A stretch of DNA of 64,000 bases from G965229605 sp965229605. GTDB taxonomy: Bacteria > Pseudomonadota > Alphaproteobacteria > CBDDJK01. The notes beneath the pieces were generated by a model. It did no database searches and was not told the DNA's origin. It saw only the letters and a program-made list of their open reading frames with translations. Of the stretch, positions 52,166-60,838 are shown piece by piece; position 1 is the stretch's first letter; each line of letters starts with the position of its first letter. The translations under genes were made by a program, and so were the position numbers. The stretch is taken from assembly GCA_965229605.1 (NCBI GenBank), contig OZ245892.1:930001-994000 (forward strand). Direction: 5' to 3'.

Positions 52166-55100
52166 ATGACCAGATTTTATTTTTCAGCAGCGACTGAAAG
52201 TATAACAAAAATAAACCCAAAAGCAGCCCGCACACTAAAAGCCACCACCGCGCTTGCCAGTGCTATTGGTCTTGGCATTGCCGTTATCGCCCCCCTTGTT
52301 CTGACCACCCGGGCACAGGCAGCTGATTTGGAAATAGCCGGTGACAGCAGTCCGACCTGGGCCAGTGAAGCGGGCCAAGATAGCAGTAACATTGCAAACG
52401 CCTCTGCAGATGACAATGTCAATTTTGCTGGTGATGGCACCCTGATCGTTACCAATAACGGGTTTAATCAGGACTCTTCTCATACCCACATATTTACTCT
52501 GGGTGAGGTTACGGCCACAAATTCAGGGGAAGGCACCATTGCTATTCAAGGCTATGATGATGTCGCAAACTATCAATCCTCTCTTTCAGTCCGGATTGGT
52601 TCAGCAGGAACTGATGCTGACGGGGATCCGGCTACGGCGGAGGATAACAAAAGCATTAAAGCCCTGACTGTTGATGGCGGTAATGCTGATGGGAATACAG
52701 AAGGTAATAATGCAACAGCAGACTTCAATTCTACTACGGCCTATATTTTTGATACCATAACTCTAACTGGTGGTGATGGCGGAAACGCAGCCAATACAAC
52801 TGCCGGTAGAGCTGGTGGTCAAGCTTCGCTCTACACTCTAAGAGGGGCAACAGGCAATATCATTCTTAAAGATGGTAATGCTGGCACAAGCACATTTAAA
52901 GATGATGGATCAACCAAGGCTGCTGGCGGCAGCGGTGGTACCGCATTTATGCGTATTCGTGAGTCCAGCAGCTCGCCTGTTGATCAAACCATTACAGGGT
53001 CGATCTCGGCTTTCGAAGATGGCGACGGGGAAATGCAAATAAGTGTCGGCGTTACGACTAACGTTACAGTCACAGGTGATGTTGGAGCCAGCGATAAAGC
53101 TATCGGGTTGATCGAGCAAACATCTGGAAATCTATCTCTTAAGAGTGACCTGAATGTTACTGACTTTACGCATGTAGATGGTGACCTTACATTCAATGGC
53201 ACAACTGCCCAAACAATAACAGTTGTGGATGATGACGCAAATGATGATACGACCACTGCCGGTTTGGTTCTTGCTGTGGGTTCCACGACTTCCGATCTGT
53301 CAGTTGATAATGCAACAGGCGTGACCTTCACCACTGCCGTCACGCTGAGCGAAGGAAATGTTGTCGTTGGTGGTCTTGGTGCTTCCGTAGCCACTTTTTC
53401 TGATGCCCTGACACTCACCAAAGGCAATTTGGAGGTTGGGAATGGCACCGCTGCCTCGTCATCAACTTTTTCAGGTGATGTCACCCTGACCGATGGGGAT
53501 ATTATTGTTGCTGCTGATTCCACAGCGACATTTGGTGATGACATCACAGTTGCCCACTCTGCGGGCGCTTTAACGGCAACTGCTGGCGGTACAATGGTTA
53601 TCAGTGGAGGGACAGCTGTCGAGGGCGAAACACATAATGTCACAACCCTGACCACAGGCGCTACTACAACGGCCCGTGTCGCAGATGGCGGCACGCTTAA
53701 ACTGAACAATACTCTGAAGCTTGCTAATGATCCATCTGATTTAACTTTCTTGGATGGTTCAACATTGGAACTGGGGATTATAAGCGGTACAGCCATTGAT
53801 GCCTCTGAAAATGAGGATGGGGTGATTGCTAGTGGTGCAATTAACATCGTTGCCTCCAATGCGATGAAAAGCGGCAATCAAGTAATCCTTGTTAACCATA
53901 TTAGTAGTGGTCTGGACGCAAATACTTATGCGACTATCAATGATAGACGTTTTATGACCTTTGCAATTACTGAGGATACGGCCAATAACAATGTTGTTTT
54001 GACGGCGGCGTCAAAGCCGATACCCGATATTGCCGAAGAGCTGAGCATCAGCGAAACCAACGCAGAGCGTTTGCTGACTGCTTTCAATAACAGCACAAAT
54101 CCTGAATTTGCTGAATTTGTTGGCGGCGAAGCAACAGATGCTCAGGCTGCCTTGATTGCTGATCAGGCTGCAGTTCAGGAAGAAACCCTGACCGCTTCTG
54201 CCGGGACCATCAGTGGCGCGGCCACGCAGGTTGCCGGGATCACCGCTGATCGTCTGGCTTCCTTACGAACCGGCGAGGCCTATGGCCTGGAAGCTGAACA
54301 GGCCGCATCCGGTTTCGCAACGGGTGACGGTGCCATGAACCGTAATATGTGGGGCAAGCTGTTCTTTAACACCGCGTCTCAGGACAATTCGCGGGATGCC
54401 GATGGCTATGATTCCGATACAAACGGCTTTGTCCTGGGCTCGGATACCGAAATCAACCCCAATATGCGGGCTGGTGTTTCACTTGCCATCACGCGCTCTG
54501 ACGTTGACGGTAAAGGCGGCGGCGATGCCCAGACCGATATCGATGGCTATCAGCTAACCGTCTATGGGGACTTTACCCAGTCGGACTATTTCGTTGACTG
54601 GCAGGTCGGGGCTTCCATGAGCAATGTTGAAACCTTGACCGAGGTCGATCCCTTGTCTGGTTCTTCCAGCTCAAATTCAGAATATGATTCGCTGTCCTAT
54701 CTTGCCAAAGTCGGACTCGGCACCCCAATGGATATGGGTGATGGCACCCGCTGGACCCCCTATGGCTCGTTTAGTTTCCAACGCATCACATCTGATGAAT
54801 ATACGCTGATCTTCCCGAATGACCCTGGCTTGAATCAGACCGTCGTGCCGGATGACGTTGATGAATTTACTGCATCTTTGGGGGGACGCTACACCGTGGC
54901 CATTGAAACCGAAGAGGGTGCAACCCTCAGCCCGCAAGTCCGTGGCGCACTCAGCTATAACTTTATCGGGAACACAGCCGAAGCCACCTCAACCTATGCT
55001 GATGGCACAGAACTGACCGTCAAAGGCGTTGAAGCTGAAAAATTCGGAGCCTCCCTCGGGGTCGGTATCACCTATGCCAGCGATGCCACCACCCTTGGCT

Positions 55101-55174
55101 TTGACATCGATAGCACCCTGAAAGATGGCTATGCCAGCTATACCGGGGCCTTGAACTTCCGCTTACAGTTCTAA
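52166..55174 (+). CDS. Autotransporter adhesin-like protein 4
   Basis: 1002 residues. Extended signal peptide of about 52 residues, MTRFYFSAATES...TTRAQA, similar in layout to protein 1. The passenger has the shared modules LTVDGGNADGNTEG, LTGGDGGNAANTTAGRAGG, GATGNIILKDGNAG, VTDFTHVDGDLTFNG and TAQTITVVDDDANDD, plus the extra section seen in protein 2 (TFSDALTLTKGNLEVGNG). Barrel 724-1002, closest in reading to that of protein 3, ending NFRLQF. The 264-bp upstream region differs from those of genes 2 and 3, and no clear T-run terminator follows. Confidence 0.9.
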   Translation: MTRFYFSAATESITKINPKAARTLKATTALASAIGLGIAVIAPLVLTTRAQAADLEIAGDSSPTWASEAGQDSSNIANASADDNVNFAGDGTLIVTNNGFNQDSSHTHIFTLGEVTATNSGEGTIAIQGYDDVANYQSSLSVRIGSAGTDADGDPATAEDNKSIKALTVDGGNADGNTEGNNATADFNSTTAYIFDTITLTGGDGGNAANTTAGRAGGQASLYTLRGATGNIILKDGNAGTSTFKDDGSTKAAGGSGGTAFMRIRESSSSPVDQTITGSISAFEDGDGEMQISVGVTTNVTVTGDVGASDKAIGLIEQTSGNLSLKSDLNVTDFTHVDGDLTFNGTTAQTITVVDDDANDDTTTAGLVLAVGSTTSDLSVDNATGVTFTTAVTLSEGNVVVGGLGASVATFSDALTLTKGNLEVGNGTAASSSTFSGDVTLTDGDIIVAADSTATFGDDITVAHSAGALTATAGGTMVISGGTAVEGETHNVTTLTTGATTTARVADGGTLKLNNTLKLANDPSDLTFLDGSTLELGIISGTAIDASENEDGVIASGAINIVASNAMKSGNQVILVNHISSGLDANTYATINDRRFMTFAITEDTANNNVVLTAASKPIPDIAEELSISETNAERLLTAFNNSTNPEFAEFVGGEATDAQAALIADQAAVQEETLTASAGTISGAATQVAGITADRLASLRTGEAYGLEAEQAASGFATGDGAMNRNMWGKLFFNTASQDNSRDADGYDSDTNGFVLGSDTEINPNMRAGVSLAITRSDVDGKGGGDAQTDIDGYQLTVYGDFTQSDYFVDWQVGASMSNVETLTEVDPLSGSSSSNSEYDSLSYLAKVGLGTPMDMGDGTRWTPYGSFSFQRITSDEYTLIFPNDPGLNQTVVPDDVDEFTASLGGRYTVAIETEEGATLSPQVRGALSYNFIGNTAEATSTYADGTELTVKGVEAEKFGASLGVGITYASDATTLGFDIDSTLKDGYASYTGALNFRLQF

Positions 55175-55198
55175 TCTCCCTGATATCTCACGATCTCT

Positions 55199-55212
55199 GC
55201 GGAATATTCCGC
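55199..55212. other. 14-bp perfect palindrome after autotransporter 4
   Basis: GCGGAATATTCCGC, 25 bp after the stop and 85 bp before ilvC, where genes 1-3 have a terminator. It lacks a loop and a T-run, so it may be a protein site (for example an ilvC operator) rather than a terminator. Confidence 0.35.
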
Positions 55213-55296
55213 GAAAGACTTGCGTCTATCGTAAAAATGCGCCATTAAACCTGTGTTTTCCTTCCCCTATGCTTGCTGCGCGAGGAGTTAAAAAAG

Positions 55297-56316
55297 ATGC
55301 GTGTTTATTATGATCGTGATGCTGATTTAAACCTGATCAAGTCCAAAAATGTTCTGGTGGTTGGCTATGGCAGTCAGGGCCATGCCCAGGCCATGAACCT
55401 GCGGGATAGCGGGGCCAAGAATGTCCGCATTGGTCTCAAAGCCTCCTCGGCTACCCGCAAAAAGGCTGAAACTGCGGGTTTCACTGCCATGACTCCTGAT
55501 GAAGGCGCGGCCTGGGCAGATGTGGTCATGCTGCTGACCCCGGATGAATTGCAAGGCGATATCTACCGGGAATCCCTGCGCGACAATATGAAAGAAGGAT
55601 CAACCCTGATGTTCTCGCACGGGTTGAATATCCATTATAATCTGATTGAAGCCCGCCCGGATATGGATGTCACCATGGTGGCCCCCAAAGGCCCGGGTCA
55701 TACTGTCCGTTCTGAATATGCGCGTGGCGGCGGGGTGCCAACCTTGGTTGCTGTTGACCAGAATGCCAGCGGTAATGCGCTTGAAGTCGGGCTTTCCTAT
55801 GCGGCTGCGATTGGGGGTGGCCGGGCTGGAATCATTGAAACCACCTTTAAAGAAGAATGCGAAACTGACCTGTTTGGCGAACAGGTTGTCCTCTGCGGTG
55901 GTTTGGTCGAGCTTATTCGTGGCGGCTTTGAAACCCTGGTTGAAGCGGGCTATGCCCCTGAAATGGCCTATTTTGAATGTTTGCATGAAGTCAAATTGAT
56001 CGTGGATCTGATTTATGAAGGCGGCATCGCCAATATGAATTATTCGATCTCGAACACGGCTGAATATGGCGAATATCGCACGGGTCCGCGCATTGTCACC
56101 GATGAAACCCGTGCTGAAATGCGCCGGGTGCTCAAGGATATCCAATCCGGGGCCTTCACCCGCGACTGGATGCTTGAAAATAAAGCCAATATGGCTCATT
56201 TCAAGGCCACCCGCCGCATCAATGATGCCCATCCAATTGAAGATGTCGGGCGCAAGCTGCGGGCGATGATGCCGTGGATTGCTGAAAAAGCTCTGGTTGA
56301 TAAAGAAAAGAACTAA
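55297..56316 (+). CDS. ilvC: Ketol-acid reductoisomerase
   Basis: Second common step of branched-chain amino acid synthesis: isomerises and reduces acetolactate or acetohydroxybutyrate with NADPH. 339 residues (class I) from the ATG at 55297, which has GAGGAG upstream. N-terminal Rossmann motif VLVVGYGSQGHAQAMNLRDSG, then KGPGHTVRSEY, the metal-binding ETFKEECETDLFGEQ and the knotted C-terminal domain with EGGIANMNYSISNTAEYGEY. Complete and standard. Lies directly after the autotransporter array. Confidence 0.96.
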   Translation: MRVYYDRDADLNLIKSKNVLVVGYGSQGHAQAMNLRDSGAKNVRIGLKASSATRKKAETAGFTAMTPDEGAAWADVVMLLTPDELQGDIYRESLRDNMKEGSTLMFSHGLNIHYNLIEARPDMDVTMVAPKGPGHTVRSEYARGGGVPTLVAVDQNASGNALEVGLSYAAAIGGGRAGIIETTFKEECETDLFGEQVVLCGGLVELIRGGFETLVEAGYAPEMAYFECLHEVKLIVDLIYEGGIANMNYSISNTAEYGEYRTGPRIVTDETRAEMRRVLKDIQSGAFTRDWMLENKANMAHFKATRRINDAHPIEDVGRKLRAMMPWIAEKALVDKEKN

Positions 56317-56374
56317 AGTCTTTCTGGTCTAAAGTTTTTTTCGATAAAGTCTCTTTCGTTTAAACAGGGGCAAG

Positions 56375-57487
56375 ATGAATCTGCCGAAAAAATTCTCCTG
56401 GATATCGGCAGATATCTGGCTATGGACTTTTGCTGGCTTGATGATCTTTAATTTCATCGGGGTGGTCGCCTTTTTCTATCTATATGACCGCAATGTGCTG
56501 GCTGACACGCCGCGTATTCCACCAAGCGAAATTGTTGCCTCCAGCCCGTCCGAGTCCAGTATGTTTCTGCAAATAGCGGCGGGTCCTCCGTCTGAGTCGC
56601 TTTTTGCTCTGGCAGCCGCAATTTCCGGCGGGATCAGCCGTCCGCAAGGGGCCAGCCCCTGCGATGAAAGCGGCATTTGCGGAGTCCCCGGCCTGGTGGC
56701 GGTGGCTCAGTCCTCCAGCGGTGTTTTCGATGATTTGCAAATGATGCGCGACGGGCATGTCAATTCTGTGCTTGCCACTGCCGATGCCGTCTATATGGCC
56801 TATAGGGGAGGGGGGCCTTTCTTGAACAAACCCGTCTTTGATCAGCTGAATGTGATTGCGCTTTTAAATCCGGTGCTTCTGCATATCATTGTGCGGGCTG
56901 ATTCAGATATCTCGACCTTGCGTGATCTTGCCGGGCGACGCTTGGCCCTTGGCGGGGAAGGGTCAAATCGCCAGCGGTTGGTGCGCAAATTGCTGCGCGT
57001 TGTCGGGCTGGAAAAAGGTGACTATATTGAACAAAATATCATGGCTGGCACCGCGCTGGATGCGCTGGAAGCCGGGACACTTGACGCCGTATTTGAACTC
57101 GGAAGCCCGCCCGTGCCTGCTATTCAAACACTCGCATCACGAATTGACCTCAAGCTAATCCCCCTTGATCAACTGACTTTACGCACCATGCAGTCCCTCT
57201 ATCCCTATATGAAACCACTTGAAATTGAAGCAGAAAACTATAACAAGCCCAAAATCCCGACGCTTGGGATCGATACAGTCTGGGTGGTTGAAAACTCTGT
57301 TTCGGAACGGTTGGCCTATGACCTTGCCCGCTCGCTCTGGCAGGGGCAGGCCCGCACCATCTATCAGCAGACCAACCCAATGGCTCCATTGCCCGACCCG
57401 CTGGCTATCGAAGAAATGACAATCCTGCCCGTGCATCCCGGCGCAACCCGCTATTATCGCCGGGAAAAACTGCGGCTTCAACAATAA
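56375..57487 (+). CDS. TAXI-family binding protein-like, membrane-anchored
   Basis: 370 residues, related to TAXI-type solute-binding proteins of TRAP transporters. An N-terminal helix (about 14-36, LWTFAGLMIFNFIGVVAFFYLY) has no cleavage site, so the protein is probably anchored with its domain in the periplasm. Family-like parts: FLQIAAGPPSESLFALAAAIS, ATADAVYMAYRGGGPF, DLAGRRLALGGEGSN, YIEQNIMAGTALDALEAGTLDAVFELG. No TRAP permease gene is nearby, so a sensing or unrelated role is possible. Just upstream of yqgE. Confidence 0.75.
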   Translation: MNLPKKFSWISADIWLWTFAGLMIFNFIGVVAFFYLYDRNVLADTPRIPPSEIVASSPSESSMFLQIAAGPPSESLFALAAAISGGISRPQGASPCDESGICGVPGLVAVAQSSSGVFDDLQMMRDGHVNSVLATADAVYMAYRGGGPFLNKPVFDQLNVIALLNPVLLHIIVRADSDISTLRDLAGRRLALGGEGSNRQRLVRKLLRVVGLEKGDYIEQNIMAGTALDALEAGTLDAVFELGSPPVPAIQTLASRIDLKLIPLDQLTLRTMQSLYPYMKPLEIEAENYNKPKIPTLGIDTVWVVENSVSERLAYDLARSLWQGQARTIYQQTNPMAPLPDPLAIEEMTILPVHPGATRYYRREKLRLQQ

Positions 57488-57508
57488 ACAGGCTAAGCTA
57501 ATTCTCTG

Positions 57509-58114
57509 ATGAGTGATAAAGAAATCCACCTGCCGCCCGATGCTCTAAAGCCCGCAGAACCCGACTTCTCGCTGGAAGGAAAGACGCTGGTGGCAGCCCC
57601 CGGCGTCAAGGAACAACGCTATAAACAGGCCTTGCTGATTGTCTATGAACATAAAGACGAAGGCACAAAAGGGTTTATTGTCAATCGCCTCCATGACCGG
57701 ATGAATTATCCCGAATTGGCAAAACAGCTTAATATTGAATGTTCAAACCCGCCTGATGTACCTGTATTTGTTGGCGGAAATGCCGATACCACCAGAGGCT
57801 TTGTCCTGCATTCTGCGGATCGGCGTTATCGGACCAGCACGCTGGTTGCGCCCGGCCTTTATCTGAGTGCAACCATTGACCCCTTGACTGAAATTGCCAA
57901 TAATCATGGTCCGCGTGATCGCCTGGTGCTTCTGGGCCATATGATCTGGGCCGATGGTCAGCTTGTCGAGGAAATGCGCCAGGGGGTCTGGATTGAAGCA
58001 CCGCATGACCCGGCCTTGATCCTGAACCAGCGTATTGACACAAAATGGACTCAGGCACTCACGGCTGCCGGGATAAAACCCGGCTATTTAAGTGCTGATA
58101 TCGGGCTTGGGTAA
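57509..58114 (+). CDS. yqgE: YqgE/AlgH family protein
   Basis: 201 residues, DUF179 family of unknown biochemical role (AlgH affects alginate regulation in Pseudomonas). Characteristic stretches: GKTLVAAPGVKEQRYKQALL, EGTKGFIVNRL, VFVGGNADTTRGFVLHS, YLSATIDPLTEIA and RLVLLGHMIWADGQLVEEM. Ten bases before hisS, so probably co-transcribed. Confidence 0.92.
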   Translation: MSDKEIHLPPDALKPAEPDFSLEGKTLVAAPGVKEQRYKQALLIVYEHKDEGTKGFIVNRLHDRMNYPELAKQLNIECSNPPDVPVFVGGNADTTRGFVLHSADRRYRTSTLVAPGLYLSATIDPLTEIANNHGPRDRLVLLGHMIWADGQLVEEMRQGVWIEAPHDPALILNQRIDTKWTQALTAAGIKPGYLSADIGLG

Positions 58115-58124
58115 GAAATAGCTC

Positions 58125-59405
58125 ATGGCGCAATCCACCGGAAAAACCAGTTCTAATCCAGTCAGGGGGATGCAGGACCATCTGGCGGATATGCGCCGGT
58201 CCTATCGAGTTGTGACTGAAACGGCGCGCAAGACCGTGCTGACCTATGGCTATGAAGAAATATCAACGCCAATCCTGGAGCGTGTTGATCTGTTTGCCCG
58301 GTCTCTTGGCGAAACATCAGACGTTGTGTCCAAGGAAATGTATGCATTTACCGATAAAAGTGGTGAAAATATCTGCCTGCGGCCTGAAAATACCGCCGGT
58401 GTGATGCGGGCTCTTTACGCCGGGAATGTCTTGCAAGGAAACGCCTTGACGCGGGCATTTTACCACGGCCCGATGTTCCGCTATGAACGCCCGCAAAAAG
58501 GCCGCCTGCGCCAATTCCACCAGATCGGGGTGGAGCTGGTTGGCGGTTCAACGCTTGTTCAGGCAGATATTGAAGTCATCGCCTGCGGTTTTGCTGTTTT
58601 GGAAGCTTTGGGCTTGGCGGACCGCGTTCAACTGGAATTGAATACCCTTGGCAATGCACAAAGCCGCGCAGCCTATCGTATCGCGCTGGTTGAGTATTTT
58701 TCAGGCCACCGCGCTGACCTTTCAGATGAGTCACAAACCCGCCTTGCGCATAATCCCTTGCGTATTCTTGATTCAAAGGATGCTGGCGACCGTAAACTTC
58801 TGGAGGCTGCCCCTGTCTTTTCAGATTATCTGGATGCAGAATCAGTGGAGTTTTTCGATGCGCTTTGCGCTGGTCTTCAAGCGTTAAACCTTGATTTTCA
58901 GCTTAACACGCGGCTGGTGCGCGGGCTTGATTATTATTGCCACACGGCCTTTGAGTTTACGACCGAGGATCTTGGCGCACAAAGTGCTGTCCTGGCTGGC
59001 GGGCGATATGATGGTCTGGCTGAGCAGCTTGGATTGCCCGCCACCGCAGGTATTGGCTGGGCTGCCGGGGTTGAGCGTTTGGCGATGATGATGGCTGATC
59101 CCGCGCAAACCGAGCGTCCGGTTGCCCTGATTATCCTTGCTGACGGTGAAAATTCTTCAGCAATTGAGGCTTATGGGCAAAGAATGGCCATGGTGCTTCG
59201 GTGCTCTGGCATACGGGTGGAGGGGCTCTATCAAGGAAATCTCGGCAAACGGTTGCGTCAGGCAACACGCATCAATGCGCGTGCAGCCCTGATTATCGGG
59301 GAAGAGGAAATGAAAGAGCAAATGGCGCAGATACGCTGGCTTGATAAAAGCCAGCAGGAATCAATAAATCACAGCAAACTGGTTGAGGCTCTTCGCCTGA
59401 GTTGA
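58125..59405 (+). CDS. hisS: Histidyl-tRNA synthetase
   Basis: Class II aminoacyl-tRNA synthetase charging tRNA-His, 426 residues. GMQDHLADM at the start (motif 1 region), TPILERVDLFARSLGETSD, motif 2 RYERPQKGRLRQFHQIG, histidine-specific LVRGLDYYCHTAFEF, motif 3 region GIGWAAGVERLAMMM and a C-terminal anticodon-binding domain (ILADGENSSAIEAY...LIIGEEEM). Convergent with recA. Confidence 0.95.
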   Translation: MAQSTGKTSSNPVRGMQDHLADMRRSYRVVTETARKTVLTYGYEEISTPILERVDLFARSLGETSDVVSKEMYAFTDKSGENICLRPENTAGVMRALYAGNVLQGNALTRAFYHGPMFRYERPQKGRLRQFHQIGVELVGGSTLVQADIEVIACGFAVLEALGLADRVQLELNTLGNAQSRAAYRIALVEYFSGHRADLSDESQTRLAHNPLRILDSKDAGDRKLLEAAPVFSDYLDAESVEFFDALCAGLQALNLDFQLNTRLVRGLDYYCHTAFEFTTEDLGAQSAVLAGGRYDGLAEQLGLPATAGIGWAAGVERLAMMMADPAQTERPVALIILADGENSSAIEAYGQRMAMVLRCSGIRVEGLYQGNLGKRLRQATRINARAALIIGEEEMKEQMAQIRWLDKSQQESINHSKLVEALRLS

Positions 59406-59410
59406 GAAAC

Positions 59411-59433
59411 AAACGGGCTAAGCGCCTGTTTTG
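59411..59433. terminator. Hairpin between convergent hisS and recA
   Basis: AAACGGGC (59411-59418) pairs with GCCTGTTT (59424-59431) with one G-T pair and a 5-base loop; it is followed by T's on the plus strand and, seen from the other side, by an A-derived T-run. May serve both genes. Confidence 0.55.
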
Positions 59434-59436
59434 CGA

Positions 59437-60513
59437 TTAAGTTTCCTGATTTGTCTGTTCGTCATTTTCCGGGCCAAGGTTGGCGTCGGTTTCCTCTTGT
59501 GCGGTTTCAGGTCCAGCAAGCATGGCATCAGTTAGCTGACCAGAGCTTTCACGGATTTTGTTCTCAAGCCAGGTTGCTTTATCGGTATTTTCTTTAAGAA
59601 AGCGGCGCACATTCTCCCGGCCCTGGCCAACGCGTTCCCCGTTCATGGAGAACCAGGCCCCGGATTTTTCAACCAGCCCGGCACTGAGGCCAAGATCAAT
59701 CAGCTCCCCGGTTTTGGAGATGCCTTCCCCGTAAAGCACTTCAAAATCAACCACCCGGAACGGGGGCGCGACCTTGTTCTTGACGACTTTCACCCGGGTT
59801 TTATTGCCAATCACATCTTCCTTGTCTTTTACAGAGCCGATCCGCCGGATATCGAGCCGCACAGAGGCGTAGAATTTCAGCGCATTGCCCCCGGTGGTGG
59901 TTTCGGGGCTTCCAAACATCACGCCGATTTTCATCCGGATCTGATTGATAAAAATCACCATGCAATTTGTGCGTTTGATCGAGCCGGTGAGTTTGCGCAG
60001 GGCCTGGCTCATCAAGCGGGCATGAAGGCCAACATGCGCATCGCCCATCAATCCTTCAAGCTCGGCCTTGGGAACCAGCGCGGCGACAGAATCAATCACC
60101 AGCACATCAATCGCGCCTGAACGGACCAGCGTATCGGCAATTTCAAGGGCCTGTTCGCCAGTGTCTGGCTGGGAGATCAAAAGTTCATCAAGATCAACGC
60201 CAAGTTTTTTGGCATAGGCCGGGTCAAGGGCATGTTCTGCATCAAGAAAAGCGCAGGCGCCCCCGGATTTTTGGGCTTCCGCAACAACCTGTAAAGCCAG
60301 TGTGGTTTTCCCGGATCCTTCGGGGCCGAAAATTTCAATGACTCGCCCTTTAGGAAGGCCGCCGATGCCCAGTGCAACATCCAGCCCCAGCGAGCCGGTT
60401 GATATCGCTTCAATATCCAGCTTTTCCTGCTGGCCCAGCCGCATGATTGACCCTTTGCCGAAGGAGCGTTCAATTTGGGTGAGGGCGGCATCCAGTGCCT
60501 TTTTCTTGTCCAT
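59437..60513 (-). CDS. recA: Recombinase A
   Basis: Homologous recombination and SOS coprotease, 358 residues. Walker A GPEGSGKT at 63-70, CAFLDAEHALDPAYAKKLGVD, Walker B LVIDSVAALVPKAELEG, loop L1 MGDAHVGLHARLMSQALRKL and L2 MIFINQIRMKIGVMFGSPETTTGG. Standard alphaproteobacterial length with an acidic C-terminus. The upstream gap to ubiK is only 30 bp and no GTTC/GAAC-type SOS box is visible there. Confidence 0.97.
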   Translation of the reverse strand: MDKKKALDAALTQIERSFGKGSIMRLGQQEKLDIEAISTGSLGLDVALGIGGLPKGRVIEIFGPEGSGKTTLALQVVAEAQKSGGACAFLDAEHALDPAYAKKLGVDLDELLISQPDTGEQALEIADTLVRSGAIDVLVIDSVAALVPKAELEGLMGDAHVGLHARLMSQALRKLTGSIKRTNCMVIFINQIRMKIGVMFGSPETTTGGNALKFYASVRLDIRRIGSVKDKEDVIGNKTRVKVVKNKVAPPFRVVDFEVLYGEGISKTGELIDLGLSAGLVEKSGAWFSMNGERVGQGRENVRRFLKENTDKATWLENKIRESSGQLTDAMLAGPETAQEETDANLGPENDEQTNQET

Positions 60514-60543
60514 TAGTCAGCCTTATATATCGTGTGCGGTGGA

Positions 60544-60816
60544 TCAGGTTTTTGAAGAGGATTTTGCAGATTGACCAAGCTGCTTTTCCAATGCGGTGAT
60601 ATGGTCGTGCAGTTTTTTCTGTTCAGCGCGTAGCTCGGCAAGCTGTTCTTTCATGACCTCGACCTCTTCGCGCGGAACAACTGATAATTCGGCAAGCATA
60701 CGGGTTAACCGGGCTTTAACAAGCTGATCAATCTCGCGGGTGATGGCTGCAGGGCCACCGGCTAACCCGCCTGCGAGGCGGGCTAAATCTTCAAAGAGCG
60801 GATTATCTGTCTGCAT
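60544..60816 (-). CDS. ubiK: Ubiquinone biosynthesis accessory factor UbiK
   Basis: 90-residue coiled-coil protein (BMFP/DUF526 family) that in E. coli assists aerobic ubiquinone synthesis. Features: NPLFEDLARLAGGLAGG, ITREIDQLVKARLTRML and a C-terminal coiled coil VPREEVEVMKEQLAELRAEQ followed by a Ser/Lys tail. Between bcp and recA on the same strand. Confidence 0.88.
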   Translation of the reverse strand: MQTDNPLFEDLARLAGGLAGGPAAITREIDQLVKARLTRMLAELSVVPREEVEVMKEQLAELRAEQKKLHDHITALEKQLGQSAKSSSKT

Positions 60817-60838
60817 GGTTTTAAACGATCACTTTATG

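Noticed and set aside
42739..55174. The repetitive array as RTX toxins, S-layer proteins or a CRISPR-like repeat
   Set aside because: There are no GGxGxDxUx nonapeptides and no SLH domains; the repeats are coding and imperfect, and each protein has a classical autotransporter barrel with terminal Phe.
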